64,000 bases of DNA from contig NC_035433.2 in the NCBI RefSeq assembly GCF_002127325.2, positions 89,273,350 through 89,337,349 on the forward strand, in the 5' to 3' direction. Both the position numbers and the translations under genes were made by a program. The notes under the pieces are model-generated. The model was not told the origin of the DNA. It worked only from the letters and a program-made list of their open reading frames with translations, and searched no databases. Shown here one piece after another: positions 18,920 to 32,804 of this stretch. The DNA comes from Helianthus annuus. Taxonomy: Eukaryota; Streptophyta; Magnoliopsida; Asterales; Asteraceae. Positions within the stretch are counted from its first letter, which is position 1. The number at the start of each line of letters is the position of its first letter.

Positions 18920-21669
18920 GTTAGGGTTTGAAATAAAGCTTTTTTTTTGTTTTGTGTTTTTGATGATATTTTTTTTATTGGTGGTGTGGGAAAGATTTGA
19001 TCTTGAACATGGGTTCTTGATTATGAATCTTTAGTTAGGGTTTTTTTTTTCTTATTTTATGTTTCTGCTGATGAATTTATATTATATGGATTCTTGATTG
19101 TGAAAAATTAATGGGTTGAGTTTAAGGTTAATTTTAGTAGTTGGCTATCAAAATTTGGATTTAATCTGGCACAAATTAAAGAAGCATCATTTTTTTTAGT
19201 TTATGGTTTCTCAATTTTGCTGCATGTTAAGTTTTTAGGGGTGTAGATATCAGGTCGGACCGAGTATGACTGAAACAGGAGCAACCTGAATTTGTGGTCG
19301 GTTCTCTGTTCTGCGCTATTTTGGTCTTTGGCTTGGACTTAGGCCGGAAAAGACCCAGGTTGGAGTCGTGTGCGTGGTTCAGTACCGATGGGCTTCATGT
19401 TGTTGCAAAAGGCAGGAAAGAGATCCCAGGTAGGTTTAATTTTTATTCTCTGCTCAAAATTTTCTTAGATATACCGTAAATTTTAGACATATTTTGTTGT
19501 TTTGTTGTGATGAAGATGGAGTAGTGGAGATACACAATCCTAGGGAACTAACCTCATGAAAGAATGAAATTGTAGGCCTTTGCACATCATGATTATGACT
19601 TACTGATTGTCCTTCTAGATTTGAAGGATTGCATGACTTTGGGTTAAAATATTTGTTGATGAAACTATTTTTTACAGGGTTTCAAGTAGCATTGGTTATT
19701 GTTCAGGTAATTCATGCTTCAAAATAGTTTCGATCTTTAACTTTTTTTGATTATTTAACGATCTTAGAGTTCTTTATTGTAGATTTCATTTATAATATTA
19801 GGTGTACCTCTGATTGATATTTCAGGTAGACGTCCTCTCCTGATGGTATGGATGGATTTCAAGCTCAATGGACTTGTATCATAAATTACAAGTTAATCCA
19901 TTGTTAAAATGGAATGAGGTATTCCCTTTAATCAACGTTGCCCGACAAAAATTACGAGTTAATCAATTATGTTTCATTTCAGGGCCCTTGGGTTTCAAAT
20001 GATCAGGGAGGTAACTTTTATAAGAAGGCTTGTGTAAGAATCAGGGTAATCCAGTTATTTTATCTCAGGTAGTTAAAATCACTTATTTACTCTGTTTTGT
20101 AGAATCAGTAAATGATAGATGTGCAAGTGGTGTCAAACGGGTTGCATGGAGATGCCCACAATTTGTTGTCCTATTTATTTTTAAATTTGTAGCTAATTAG
20201 TGCAAGTACTAAGTACTATTGCAAAAAAATGAAGATAACTTGTAAGTATCCATTTCCAGTTTACAAGTGGTTAAAAAATCAACCCGCCTTTTTTAGGTCG
20301 AATGGGTCGAAATTTCATCTTTGGGCCAAGTAGCATAATTTTCACCGGTGTGACCTCTTCGACCTATTTTCTAACGGGAGATAATTTACAACTTAAATGG
20401 ACTCAGTTTACATAAATGGGTCAAAATAACTATCTCTATCAGCTAACACAGCCAATCTTATTTGTGGCAGAATGAGAACGAATTATGGCCCATGGAGTAT
20501 GAACTTGGAGCGCAGACTCAGGCCTGATAAAAAATGGGCTGCTAAGATGGTTGTGGGTCTAGAAACCGGTGTACCAAGGATCATGTGCAAGGAAGATGAT
20601 GTCCTTGATCTCACTGTAAGTCCATACTGCGTGTTCATGTTCCTTTTTTTCATTTTGTACACCCGTTTTTGACAGTTTTCATTCTTTTAATTTCCTAATG
20701 TCATTGTTAGATTATGTATTCAGTGCACATGGACACTTTGAACTTCATTTTGTGTATTTTCATTACCCAATTCACTTTCTTGTGTTGTATGTGCAATTCA
20801 ATTGTATGAATATGCACTTCCTTTGGATTGATATTAAGCTTAATCTAGGCCTTATTATATGGTACGTTTAGTACAATCTTAGCCTTATTAAATGGTCTGT
20901 TTTGTACAATCTTAGCTCAATTTTTAATGTACTAATTATGATATGAGTTGGAAAATTTTATTATTTAATTATTAAAGTGATCTTTCAAATCACTTTCAAC
21001 CTGTATGACCTGTTACATTTCAACCAAGTTGTTAGTTGATCTATTTTACACAGCTAGCATCAACGCATATCTTTTGCTTGAAAATATAAAGGCGAATAAT
21101 TTTATGTTTTAAAGTTCAATTTGGTGTGTGGTATTAGGGGCCGCGACAATATGCTATGTAGCATTACACCGGCAAGTGAAAGGGGTTAGTGGGGCATATT
21201 TTTCAGATAACAACTTGCCCCAATTGAGGATGCCAAACACGGGGTGTGTTTTGAAAATTTGAAAGAGTGTAGCTCACCTGAAGATTGCAAATTTGGCTGG
21301 AAGTCTAGCACATGTGACATGCAATGTTTTTTATTGTTAAATGTGTTTATTCATATCTTAATTCCAATAATATGACCCTATTTTACCATGTAATTAAATC
21401 TGACCTTGATCTTATCTCTATTATCAGGATCTTCTTCGTAGTTCAATATCAAGTCTGTTAGTTCAATATCAAGTCACTACATATTTTTTTGTTGTTGAAT
21501 AGCCAAACACCAAATCTTTATGCCTCATTTCTTGGACTAAATTGCGAACTTTGATAAAATACTCATTTCCCCTACAAAATGACTCTCTTCATACTTTGTT
21601 AGACTAATAAAAAACGAGTACCACATTGTAAATTGTTGCCCCCGCCGCATCGCGCGGGTTTCCTACTAG

Positions 21670-22615
21670 TACTCTTAAAGTATCTTGGTGTGTTTGACAC
21701 GGTTCCATTAAAACAGTTTCCGCCCGCACACAGAATTATTTAACATCATATGCCAATAAGAAGCAATTGTTGTAGTGTTTGAGATGACCATTGAGCCATA
21801 ATATATTAAGCTGAAAAAGCACATTCTGGTTGGTGTGTTTATGGAAGTGTGTGAGAGGTTGAGCGTACAAAGTCTCTTAAGTGTTTTTTTTAAGATCATT
21901 TTCATATAAGTTAAATAAAATTAGTTCAATACTTAACCAAAATGAAACCCCTCAATACTTAACTAAAACTTAGGGGTTTTGTATTAAACGTATTTATGTT
22001 ATTGATGAATAGTAACTCATAGAAATTGTGTTATAACGTTGCCCATCAACAATAACTCGTTAATAAGAATAGTAGGCAGGAACTTGTCAGCAATATCTGC
22101 AAGCGGCGGCAACCTACGAGTAGCAAGAACTTCCTTATATTAAGTCGTCAACAATAACTAATCAACAAAAACGAGGCACTCATACTCAAACGACTATTAG
22201 TAATTGTGTCACCAATCAATAGCAATCAGGCAGGAGCAAGTTCTCGCTTGTGTTAGAAGTGACCAAACCATGCATCAACAACAAGTTCCTACTATTGATG
22301 ACAAACTAAATTAAAAAAAATATAAAGATGTGAGAGTGTAAACTGCGCTATAAAAATGCCACATAGTGCTCATCGTCTTCAGAAAAGACGCTCACACATG
22401 CGAGGGTACTTTGCACCTTCTAGGATCCCCGTGAAGGTGCTTATTATTCTTTATTGCTAAGGAAACACTAAACAAGGAAAACTCCCACCTATATACTCTT
22501 GTGAGGTTTCACATTCCTATGTGGAACAAATTCCCACCCATTTTCTCACACTAATCCACTTCAAACACCATTTTGAACATTGGTATCTCATTAATCTTAG
22601 CTTCATTTTGGACAC
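21670..22615. other. No gene seen; possible remainder of Helitron A, then NUPT edge
   Basis: No supportable coding frame. From about 22616 (ttagctctttgaaaatgagg) the sequence resembles the complement of the plastid 16S-trnI spacer leading into the 16S 3' end, so the plastid-derived insert probably begins near here. Confidence 0.4.
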
Positions 22616-22644
22616 ACTTTAGCTCTTTGAAAATGAGGAGATCT

Positions 22645-23092
22645 TGTAAGAAATAACCCGTTGATGTGGCCTTAAGGATCATTTGGTAACATTACCAATA
22701 TGACATAACTAGTCCCCGACAATTACTTGATGGTAGTAATTGTAATTATTGATTAGTATTAAGGGGCAATTATGATTTCCCTTTAGGTACCATTAATAGA
22801 GAAAACATAGAGTTTTATAACGGATCACCATTCGTGATCATTATTTATTGATCTTTATATATTGGTGATAAGTGGTGATCAAAACTCTCTAGAAGAACAC
22901 CATGATCAATTCTCTCTAGTGTGATCCATCAACACAAGGTACCATAACGGGAATCATGACTTCATCTTTATCCTCAAAGATAATCATCCCTACAAGTAAG
23001 TATCTCTAACTTGGCATCTATATTTACGTTATGATTGAATAAACATGATTAGGGTTCTTTATTTTAACCCATGTTTAAAGATATAATCAACA
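22645..23092 (+). repeat. 5' LTR of the Copia element
   Basis: Begins TGTAAGAAATAACCCG and ends TATAATCAACA. Contains a TATATATTGG segment that may act as core promoter. Pairs with 28833-29280. Confidence 0.9.
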
Positions 23093-23094
23093 TG

Positions 23095-23106
23095 TGGTAT
23101 CAGAGC
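23095..23106 (+). promoter_or_regulatory. Primer binding site (initiator tRNA-Met)
   Basis: TGGTATCAGAGC, two bases after the 5' LTR, is complementary to the 3' end of plant initiator tRNA-Met and typical of Copia elements. Confidence 0.85.
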
Positions 23107-24260
23107 AATGTCGATTATATATATTCAATCATGTGATTTGATGATTAGTTTCTTCAAAATAATTGTTGAATCATTTTTTATGAATAAGGGTATGAAATTG
23201 AAGAATGTATTTAATAAAATCCAATCATGGGATTCAAAAGTACACAATGGAAATACTATGGTTGACATTGTTGTCGTTTGTTATCTTCTTTTGTTGATAA
23301 AATCAACAGTGATTTAAAACTCAATTCCTTTTCAATTCATTACTCATTACCATGAATCAAAATTATTTTCCATGACCCAAACTTAATTAATCTAATCATT
23401 TATTCAACTTGATTATTATTTTTCCATAAATGACCATCAATGATCAACTTAATGTTGAAACGTCTAATCATCAATTTGATATTATGGATAGTTATTTTGC
23501 CTTTACTATGGGCATCAAATAATGATATAGCATTGGTTGTCATATTTTGCAATAATTTAGTCAAGAATTGTTTCATGCAAAATGACACCATACTGTATTT
23601 TAAATTCATGAAATTGTGTATTAAATAATCAACACAATATTTGGTTGATGGTATGAATTTTATTTTTTAAGTCATGATAGATGATTATGTATTCAAGTAT
23701 AGGTTCCATCAGTTACAAATTTGATTATGTATTCATGAATGTTTTATTTGAGTTATTTTACAACTAATTCCATTGATTTGACATGAGAGTTTTATGTAAT
23801 ATTAGATTAATGAAAGTAATGCAATTTAAAATCTTTTGCAATGAGGATGAACTTATAATTAATAATTTTTCAATGCACTTGATTATGTATTCATGCATTC
23901 TTGAATTAATCGGTTACAAAGTCCTCATGAATTAATGTTTGAATTTAATGATTGCAATTAATGAATTGATTATAGAAATTCTAGACTATAATCCATGAAC
24001 TGAATAGTTGATTTTGTGCCTAAATGTTTGTACACTTAAAGCCCTTTATATGCAACTCTTATGTGAGATTCTTATTTTGCGAACGGCCCAACTTTAATTT
24101 ATACCATTTTATGTGATTATGTGTATTGTTGGATAATGAAACCAACAACGAATTGTTTGATGATGCACATAATAAATTATCAGCCTAATTAACATAAATA
24201 TTTCATTTCTGGCCCAAAGGTGTTATGTTATATTTATATGCTTTACTTTATTATTTATGT

Positions 24261-24830
24261 GTGTTCATAATACATGAATTTTGGTCAAAGCCAAAGCGAA
24301 GCCAGAGTTCATGTAGAACATTGAGACAGTCTATATTTATGTGTGTTCATAATATGTGAATTTTGGTCAAAGCCAAAGCGAAGCCAGAGTTCATGTAGAA
24401 CACTAAAGACGGTCTATTATTTATATCGTTCATAATGCTGAATTTTGGTCAAAGCCAAAGCGAAGCCAAAATTTAGGTAGAACATTAAGCTGAGGTTTAT
24501 TATTTTATACCGTTCATAGTGCGTGAATTTTGGTCAAAGCCAAAGCGAAGCCAAAATTCAGGCAGAACATTAAGTTGGTTTGTTTTTATTTATATTCATA
24601 ATACATGAAATTTGGTCAAAGCCAAAGCAAAGCCAAAGTTCATGTAGAACAATAAGTCAGTCTATTATGTATGTTCATAATGCATAAATTTTGGTCAAAG
24701 CCAAAACGAAGCCAAATTTATATAGAACATCAAGACAATCTGTTATTTATGTACGTTCATAATGTCTGAATTTTGGTCAAAGCCAAAGCGAAGCCAAAAT
24801 TCAGGTAGAACCTTAAGTTAGTCTGTTATT
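24261..24830 (+). repeat. Seven tandem units with a hairpin core, in the Copia interior
   Basis: A unit of about 75-95 bp recurs seven times. Its core is TGAATTTTGGTCAAAGCC then AAAGCGAAGCCAAAATTC; the outer GAATTTTGG and CCAAAATTC are perfect inverted complements, so each unit can fold into a hairpin. A TTCATAATnC phrase precedes each core and GTAGAAC follows it. The array lies in what would be the gag region and carries no long frame. Confidence 0.85.
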
Positions 24831-27189
24831 TTGGTGTTGTAGCAGACTATATCTTCAATATAATAATTTGTGTCTGCCTTACTTAATTACCCCATAATGT
24901 AAATCACTCCAATTTTCTTCTTAGGTTTGTATCTCATCTATTTTATCCACTCTAATTTCAAAACCTAAAATGTTTTGCTTACGAAAGAGTTTCTACAAAA
25001 TTATCTCTTGTTGGATTGTTGATTATTTCTTAAGATATGATAATCCTACTGCACTTTTCTGATAAAAGTATTTCAAAAGAAAACTAGAGCATGACTAGTG
25101 GGATAAGTCAACCATTATATCTCTTATGATAATCAAGAACTTATTTCATTATTGCTATCATGGGAGCTGTTCCAGATTCTAAATTTTCTCAAGACTAATC
25201 TGTTTTCTTTGGAAGAATCAAAATAACTCCTAAAAAGCATGCATTACTCTAGTTTCTTACTATAAAGTTAGTGGTATATGTGAATACATCATGATGTACA
25301 ATACCATGAACCATTACTTAAAGGTTTACACATGGAAAACAGTACACCTTTCTGATGCATTACATATAACTTTTCCACCAATACCATAAGTTGCATTAAG
25401 AATCAACTATACCACTCAAGAGTACCAAAGGAAAATGAGTGTGTTGATTAGCAACATATGTACAGGAAAATGAATGCATGAGATTGGAAAATTAGATGTT
25501 GTTCATCTCACCACCACTAAACCGAAAAGGATGATACTTTTAAGATTCAAAGATAGTGTCAAGTACTACTTCCAGCTATAAGTTTCTTCAAAGGAAAGTC
25601 CCACTTCAAATTTTTGCCATTAACTAGGCATGAGCATGGACTATCCATAATTCAATGAGACAGCTGGCTAAGATAAGTAGTTAGATATTTATGATATTTG
25701 AGTCTGCTAATGATAATATTCCAATTAACACATGACGGGTTGAGTCTAGTTCTATACGTTTACTTATCAGAAAAACAAATAATTAGTATGAGAATTAGTG
25801 GCAAAATTTTATGTTAAGAATATAAGAACCATAATAAACTGTTTTATAATTGGGCTTTATGATACCTTATATATTCTGTAGATTATTCAGAATTTAGTAT
25901 CAATATAAAAGCTACATTATGACAGTTGTGAGGTTTGCATGTTTAAAACAAAGTCACTCTTACCTTAAACTCTCATATTATTTGTCATTTCAATCTGGAT
26001 AGAAACCTTATAAGATAGAACTAGATGATGTTACACCTTTTCACAACCTTTTGTTATCATGAAAATGAAAATTTAACAAAAGAAAAATGAGATCTACACA
26101 CTTCATCCATTAAGACTAAATTGCATCTGAAATTTCGACCAGGTTAATGAAGGATGAAATATTATCAAATCTCACTTTTAGTGTCTTACGAGCGTGTGTT
26201 AAAAGTCTTAATATTTAAATGGCTAAGGGAATAAATCAAGTTCCATCAGAAATTATATTTCACTGGAACTTATCCCAAAATGGAATATTTAGACATAAGT
26301 CATCTATCATTTCAAATAATATTTACTTGTATCTAATATGTCTCGTATGGATCAATTTATTAAAGAAATTAATTCATATATATTATGATTCCTTCTAAAT
26401 ATGTCCCTTATAACATCTGGACATTAAGGAAATCAAGTCTAACATATATGACATATTCCCACAGCACGTACATCATTGAAACTTATCTTTTAGCATTCCT
26501 AGAGATCCAAAAGGTTAGTGGGAGCATTAAATGTCTTAATCTTAAATTGCGAGAGTTGCAAGAGGTAGGGGAGTGAAAACTTGTTGTTACCTCAATTTGT
26601 ACCTCCTGTACAAGACACTGCTCCTTCACAACTTTTATCTTTAAGAATATACTACTACTTTAACAAAAGTTTCATTGTTGCTTAGACGTGGGCACACTCA
26701 GATTTCTTGCCAAACTTGTAATCCTCAAACAAAGAAACTACAAGAAGTAAATTCATTAATTTGCTTCTTTATTAGAATTTATTGGTCTTTTAATGTTGAC
26801 CATAAGCATGCTAAATTGTTAAAGATTTCTAAGTCAGTGGGAGCAGTAAAAGTCCTTATCAGGACTTGCCAGAAGTGCAAGAGGCGGGGGGAAGAGACCT
26901 ATTAAATTTTACTCCAATTACACCTCTTGCACACCATACTGCACCAACTCTTACACACTTAGAATCTTGAAAGTGATAGCAGCTTAATCAAGAGTTAATC
27001 CATAAAACTGAAACTCATAATACAACCCAATAATCAACTACGGAGGTCATCTAGGTTTAACTTTGATGATTATGTATCCTCCTTGACTTAAGTTGAAATG
27101 GATATTGGAAAGTTTACTGGTCCTACTTCCTCTAATTAAGCCATTAGCATCAATCAATTTACTAAATGGAATTAGAAATGTTATTAGCA

Positions 27190-27900
<711 letters not shown>

Positions 27901-28832
27901 AGCCTTACGAAGGTTCAAGTCTATACTCGTTTAGATATTGCTCACATTTATGAACATTAGACCACTCTAGATTATTGTGAAGCATCTTACGATATCTTTA
28001 AGAAACGAGAAAGACTATAAAGAAGAGGTTGATTATTCTTACCTTGATTTTGTAATATTCAAAAGAACCTAAAAGTCAATTTGGGGTAATCCTTATGTTT
28101 GCAGACAAATTTATCTCATGGAGGAGTCATAAGAAACTGTTAACAACAACCTAAATCAAAATGACATAATATGTTGTTAATTAACAACGCAATTGTCAAT
28201 AAATGTTGTTGAAATTTTATCAGTAGACTCATAAACTTATTAACTCCATATAAATACTATATTGAAGACTTACAATGAAAAGTCAGCTACCTTATTTCCT
28301 CGAACAGTAACAGTTCGAGAGGTGCTGCATTAAACTTCGATACAAAATTATTGTTCGTTTATGAACAAGAAGAGGAAACTAATTATTTGTATCGAATACA
28401 TTTACATTCATGGTATGCTTGCGGATCCGATAACTAAGGTCTACACCCAAAGTCTTTTTAAGAGCTCATAATAAAGACGGGTTTTACTTAAGGCCTTACA
28501 TAATAGCATATCGTACATATGAATGATTAGTTATTATTAAATTTCCTCAATTGTTTAAATTTGTTTGTCTATAAATACGTATGTGCACCTGATGACGTAT
28601 AGACAATAATTATACAAATTAATTTCAAAGGGTTTACCTTAGTCATTTTGGTCTTAAATTTACGCATATTTTGATTTGGGGTTGTAACATGATTAATGGG
28701 GGTCTTGAGTTGACAGTAACTCAATGACTGTATTTTTCTGTTGCAATTTCAATTTGAAACATTGATTAATGTTTTAACTTGGCCAAACTTACTTATACTT
28801 ATCACAAATGATCACTCGGCCAAGTGGGAGAA

Positions 28833-29280
28833 TGTTAGAAATAACCCGTTGATGTGGCCTTAAGGATCATTTGGTAACATTACCAATATGACATAACTAG
28901 TCCCCGACAATTACTTGATGGTAGTAATTGTAATTATTGATTAGTATTAAGGGGCAATTATGATTTCCCTTTAGGTACCATTAATAGAGAAAACATAGAG
29001 TTTTATAACGGATCACCATTCATGATCATTATTTATTGATCTTTATATATTGGTGATAAGTGGTGATCAAAACTCTCTAGAAGAACACCATGATCAATTC
29101 TCTCTAGTGTGATCCATCAACACAAGGTACCATAACGGGAATCATGACTTCATCTTTATCCTCAAAGATAATCATCCCTACAAGTAAGTATCTCTAACTT
29201 GGAATCTATATTTACGTTATGATTGAATAAACATGATTAGGGTTCTTTATTTTAACCCATGTTTAAAGATATAATCAACA
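28833..29280 (+). repeat. 3' LTR of the Copia element
   Basis: Begins TGTTAGAAATAACCCG and ends TATAATCAACA. It differs from the 5' LTR at TGTT/TGTA, CATTCATG/CATTCGTG and TTGGAATC/TTGGCATC. Confidence 0.9.
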
Positions 29281-29448
29281 GATCTAGCAACACGTTCTAG
29301 CACAGTTACCTTGTTACGACTTCACTCCAGTCACTAGCCCTGCCTTCGGCATCCCTCTCCTTACAATTAATGTAACAACTTCGAGCATGGACAAGTCCCA
29401 TAACATGATGGACGGTGTGTACAAGGCCTAGGAACGGATTTACCGCCG
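29281..29448 (-). pseudogene. Plastid 16S rRNA 3' fragment (nuclear plastid DNA)
   Basis: On the minus strand this reads as the 3' end of plastid 16S rRNA, including the universal ACACACCGTCC (normally GCCCGTC) and AAGTCGTAACAAGGTAAC segments. Many changes are C to T or G to A, as expected for methylated nuclear insertions. The matching sequence continues on the far side of the Copia element (about 22616-22644, including a GAGGAGATCT that parallels the anti-Shine-Dalgarno end). The Copia element therefore inserted into the plastid-derived fragment. Confidence 0.85.
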
Positions 29449-30408
29449 AGTGTGAAACTCTAATTAAAATAATTGTGGATAGCATTATTTTTCCAAATCA
29501 TTATAAACTCGCTATGCTTAGCCTCTCATTGTCATTTATCACTATGGGAATGTAGTAGGAAGTTGATAACTCGCTTAAGTGGTAAAAAAAAGTGAGAATA
29601 TTCAATTTGAGTAATTCAAGTGATTATTTTAGAAAGTCAATATCATCTTTTGATAGTTAGTTTGGTTATTTAATTTCTTGTGGGAACCAAACGCCTCCTA
29701 AGACCTTACAATAAAAGGTAAGGGTCTCTATCAAATGAGCCAGTCTCATATTAGCATTATATTTGTTTCTAAATAATCCTTTACAGTATAGTTCTATGCC
29801 ATCATACATGCATGGTCCTAAAGGCTAATTAACCTGAACTTAAGATTCGGCTAATCCGATGCAAAACCTGATACGCGGTCTTTCTTGGTTAAGTAAGCGA
29901 CAACGAAGGTTAGTTAGGAATTTGGGTTTACAAATGTTACAATGATGAGTTTGGTGAGACTGAAAGTATGACCGATACCAATATTCACCATATTAAACAC
30001 AAGATTATACTAACGACGTGGCACCAATTTATATTTACTTCATTCATTCACACCATCTTATTGTTCTTATTTTTTTAAAGAAGTGTCAAGAATGAATTCA
30101 TTCACACCATCTTAATTTTTTTTTAAAGAAGTGTCTAGAATGAGATTAGAATATTAAAATTTTACAGTATGCACACACTTTTATCCTTTAGTGATACATA
30201 ATATTTTTGTTCAATCATATACTTATAACATTATGGCATAATATTTTACAATATATACAGTGTATCATTTTATATTTTATATTTTATATTTTATCATCAT
30301 CAAATAAATTTTATTTGATTAATTCACCTCAAATGAGTCAAAAATTATTATTTTAGGGTTTTTTTTTTTAAATATTAGCATAGTATGCATAGCTATTTAT
30401 ACATATTA
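29449..30408. other. Intergenic, no gene seen
   Basis: AT-rich with short tandem phrases (tttatattttatattttata near 30270; a duplicated 'aatgaattcattcacaccatctta' type phrase near 30045-30115). No supportable gene. Confidence 0.5.
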
Positions 30409-32773
30409 TCTATACCTTATAATAAAACAAAACAAACTTATGCCACTTGGCATATTCTTACTCCTATTATTGCCACCTGTCACTCTAAAACCATTCCCTC
30501 AAAGAGATTGAGCGCCAATTTCCTTAAGCCGTTTCCCTTTTATTTTCTCAAGTTCTATCATTACATCTCTCCAATCCCCATTCTTTCATGAAATTGGAGT
30601 TTCCTAAATTACTGAACCCTTTCCTTCCATCTCTAACCTTAACAAGGTAAGATTTAGGGTTTCAAATCTGTATACTGATCTTTTATTTCTTGAAATCGTC
30701 TTCTTCTCCACCGCCATCTTTTGCGAAGAATTATAGAGATGAAGTTTTAAGAGGATGCGAAAGATCATCAGGTATACATACACAATTCACCCCCTCTGAT
30801 TCGTTAATATTATCATTTCAACTCAATCGATCATCTGTAATGACGATCTAAACCTAATTCTGTGTCGTTTTGTTGTTTTTGCTTTTTTTAATCAGATTCA
30901 ATAAGATTATTATGTTTTTGTGAGATTACGTCGTTTTGTTGTTTTTGGTTTTTTAATCAGACTCAATAAGATTATTAGGTTTTTGTGAGATTACGATTGA
31001 GGAATTGTGTTTGGATTGGCATCGGGATTGATTCATGGAGAAATCGATGAGAGATTGAGGAAAATGATGCCGTAATTAGCGGTTGATTGTCGAACGACGT
31101 CGTATGGAGTAGTTTCTTCGAGTGGATTTTGGTATGTTGCCTCATCAGGGTATTTTTATTATTTTTATTGTGTATTTATCATAGTTATTGGATTTAACCT
31201 TTTTATAAGTTTTTTTTATGTTGAAGGCTATGCTTCCGACAAGTTGATCCTGAGCAAGTTGTTAGGCGTTGTTCATCTCGAACGATATCTCTACAGAGCT
31301 GGTGCAAGTTGCAAGATCAGGTAATTTGAAATTTGTTTGAAAAAAAAACCCTTATATTTTACAAAAAATGGTATCAAGTTGCATATCTATTTTTATTCAT
31401 CTCAATTCGATACTCACGCCCTACAGACAATCCCCTTAATTTTTGAAAAAAAAAAAACCTTAATTTTTTCTCAAAATATGGTCTTAGGATTCGAGTTTTG
31501 TGGGTTGTAAAAGACAATCCTATGACTTTCTACACCATGTATTATCGACTGTTTATTGCTTCTTCTTAAGGGAATGTAAGCAGGCATCTGTGGCATGAAA
31601 AGAAAAAGACGCGGATAAAATGAAAAGGATGTGATTCAGATAGATGTGAGGCTACTTTGCTCTGCTGTGACCGTCTATGAGAGGTATAAAAATGATCCAC
31701 GTGCTTAAATAGAAAGAAAAAAAGGATAACATTTTGGACGCATATCAAGTGTTTGTGAAATTGCCTGAATGAAATGTGAATCTGATGTTCAAATCTGTTT
31801 GTATGATTCTGATACATTTAGTATTGTTTTTCTAGATGCATTCTGATTTGCAACAATATCCCATAAAAGGGTATTTACCGAATTACAGGAAGATCTTGAA
31901 GTCATGGTTCTTGGTTTGAGGTCTAAGTACCGAAAAGACGGTTCTGTTCAACTAAATTATTTTGTAAATGTACAAGAGATTAAAGAACTGACTGAGGTAA
32001 AACCTGAAAGTGAAACTTAGCTATACCACAATATCATTGGCTCTTTCAAATGTACATGTTCTTTTACTATGTTTCCTAAACAGATTTTAGTGATTTTACT
32101 TGCATTTTAGAAACCTTATTCTGCGTTCTGTAAACTGTATTCAGGTCCATAGTGCATGGCTGCCACCTTGGCTTGCAGGCCGTTTGGCTGGTTTTCAGGT
32201 AGTTTATTTTATTTTATTTTTTTTTTCTCAAATTTGCCATTTGTAGCTAAACAATCAGGTCTGATTACATTAGTATCATATTGTTCGATCAGTTAATTTT
32301 TTAATTTTTTACTCAATTTGATTTTCTAATTCTTAATATACGCAAAAATGGATCCCAGCTGCCAGGGAACAATGGGTGTTGGTGGTAACTAACGTCGAAC
32401 CGCAACTACAATCATTAACCAAGAAGACCAAAGAGGTTTATATTCAGTTTAAGAATGCTATAACTCCACCTGTGATCAAAATTAAGGAAATTGTAGACCC
32501 TCACTTTCAGGTATTTATTTATATGTTTGCATGACTATGTAGATATTTTAATGCGTTCTAATTATTACAACTATGCGGTGACAGACTGTCAAGAAGGTCT
32601 CCAAGCTGTACATTGACCAGATTTCCACTGCAATAAAGGCTCATCTTGATAAAGCTCGGGAAACAGTGGCATCTTACACAAAGGAGGCGGTTATTGGTTG
32701 CGGGAAGTTTCTTGAATCAGCTACTAAATATCATCATCAGGCATAGAATACAAGGGTCTGGTATTTGCTGGTT

Positions 32774-32804
<31 letters not shown>

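Larger units (their letters stand above)
15036..21669 (+). mobile_element. Helitron C, split by Helitron B
   Basis: Starts TCTATATTATA (15036-15046) after an A, is interrupted by Helitron B, resumes at 18493 with TTATAATACATGAGAG and ends at 21669 with a GC-rich hairpin (CCCGCCGCATCGCGCGGG) followed by CTAG and then T. The A^T insertion site, 5' TC and 3' hairpin plus CTRR are the Helitron hallmarks. Without B it is about 3.2 kb. It carries an arabinose-5-phosphate isomerase exon (18805-18919) and other exon-like pieces (for example 20471-20616, ending at a GTAAGT donor) whose source I do not recognise. Confidence 0.8.

Noticed and set aside
20472..20672. 66-aa ORF as a separate gene
   Set aside because: It is an exon-like piece inside Helitron C ending at a donor; no start context and no recognised domain.
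14624..21669. An autonomous Helitron with Rep/helicase
   Set aside because: No HUH Rep or helicase motif is visible in any frame; the elements are non-autonomous.
24261..24830. CRISPR-like array in the seven repeats
   Set aside because: Spacers are not unique and repeats are diverged; the setting is a plant retrotransposon.
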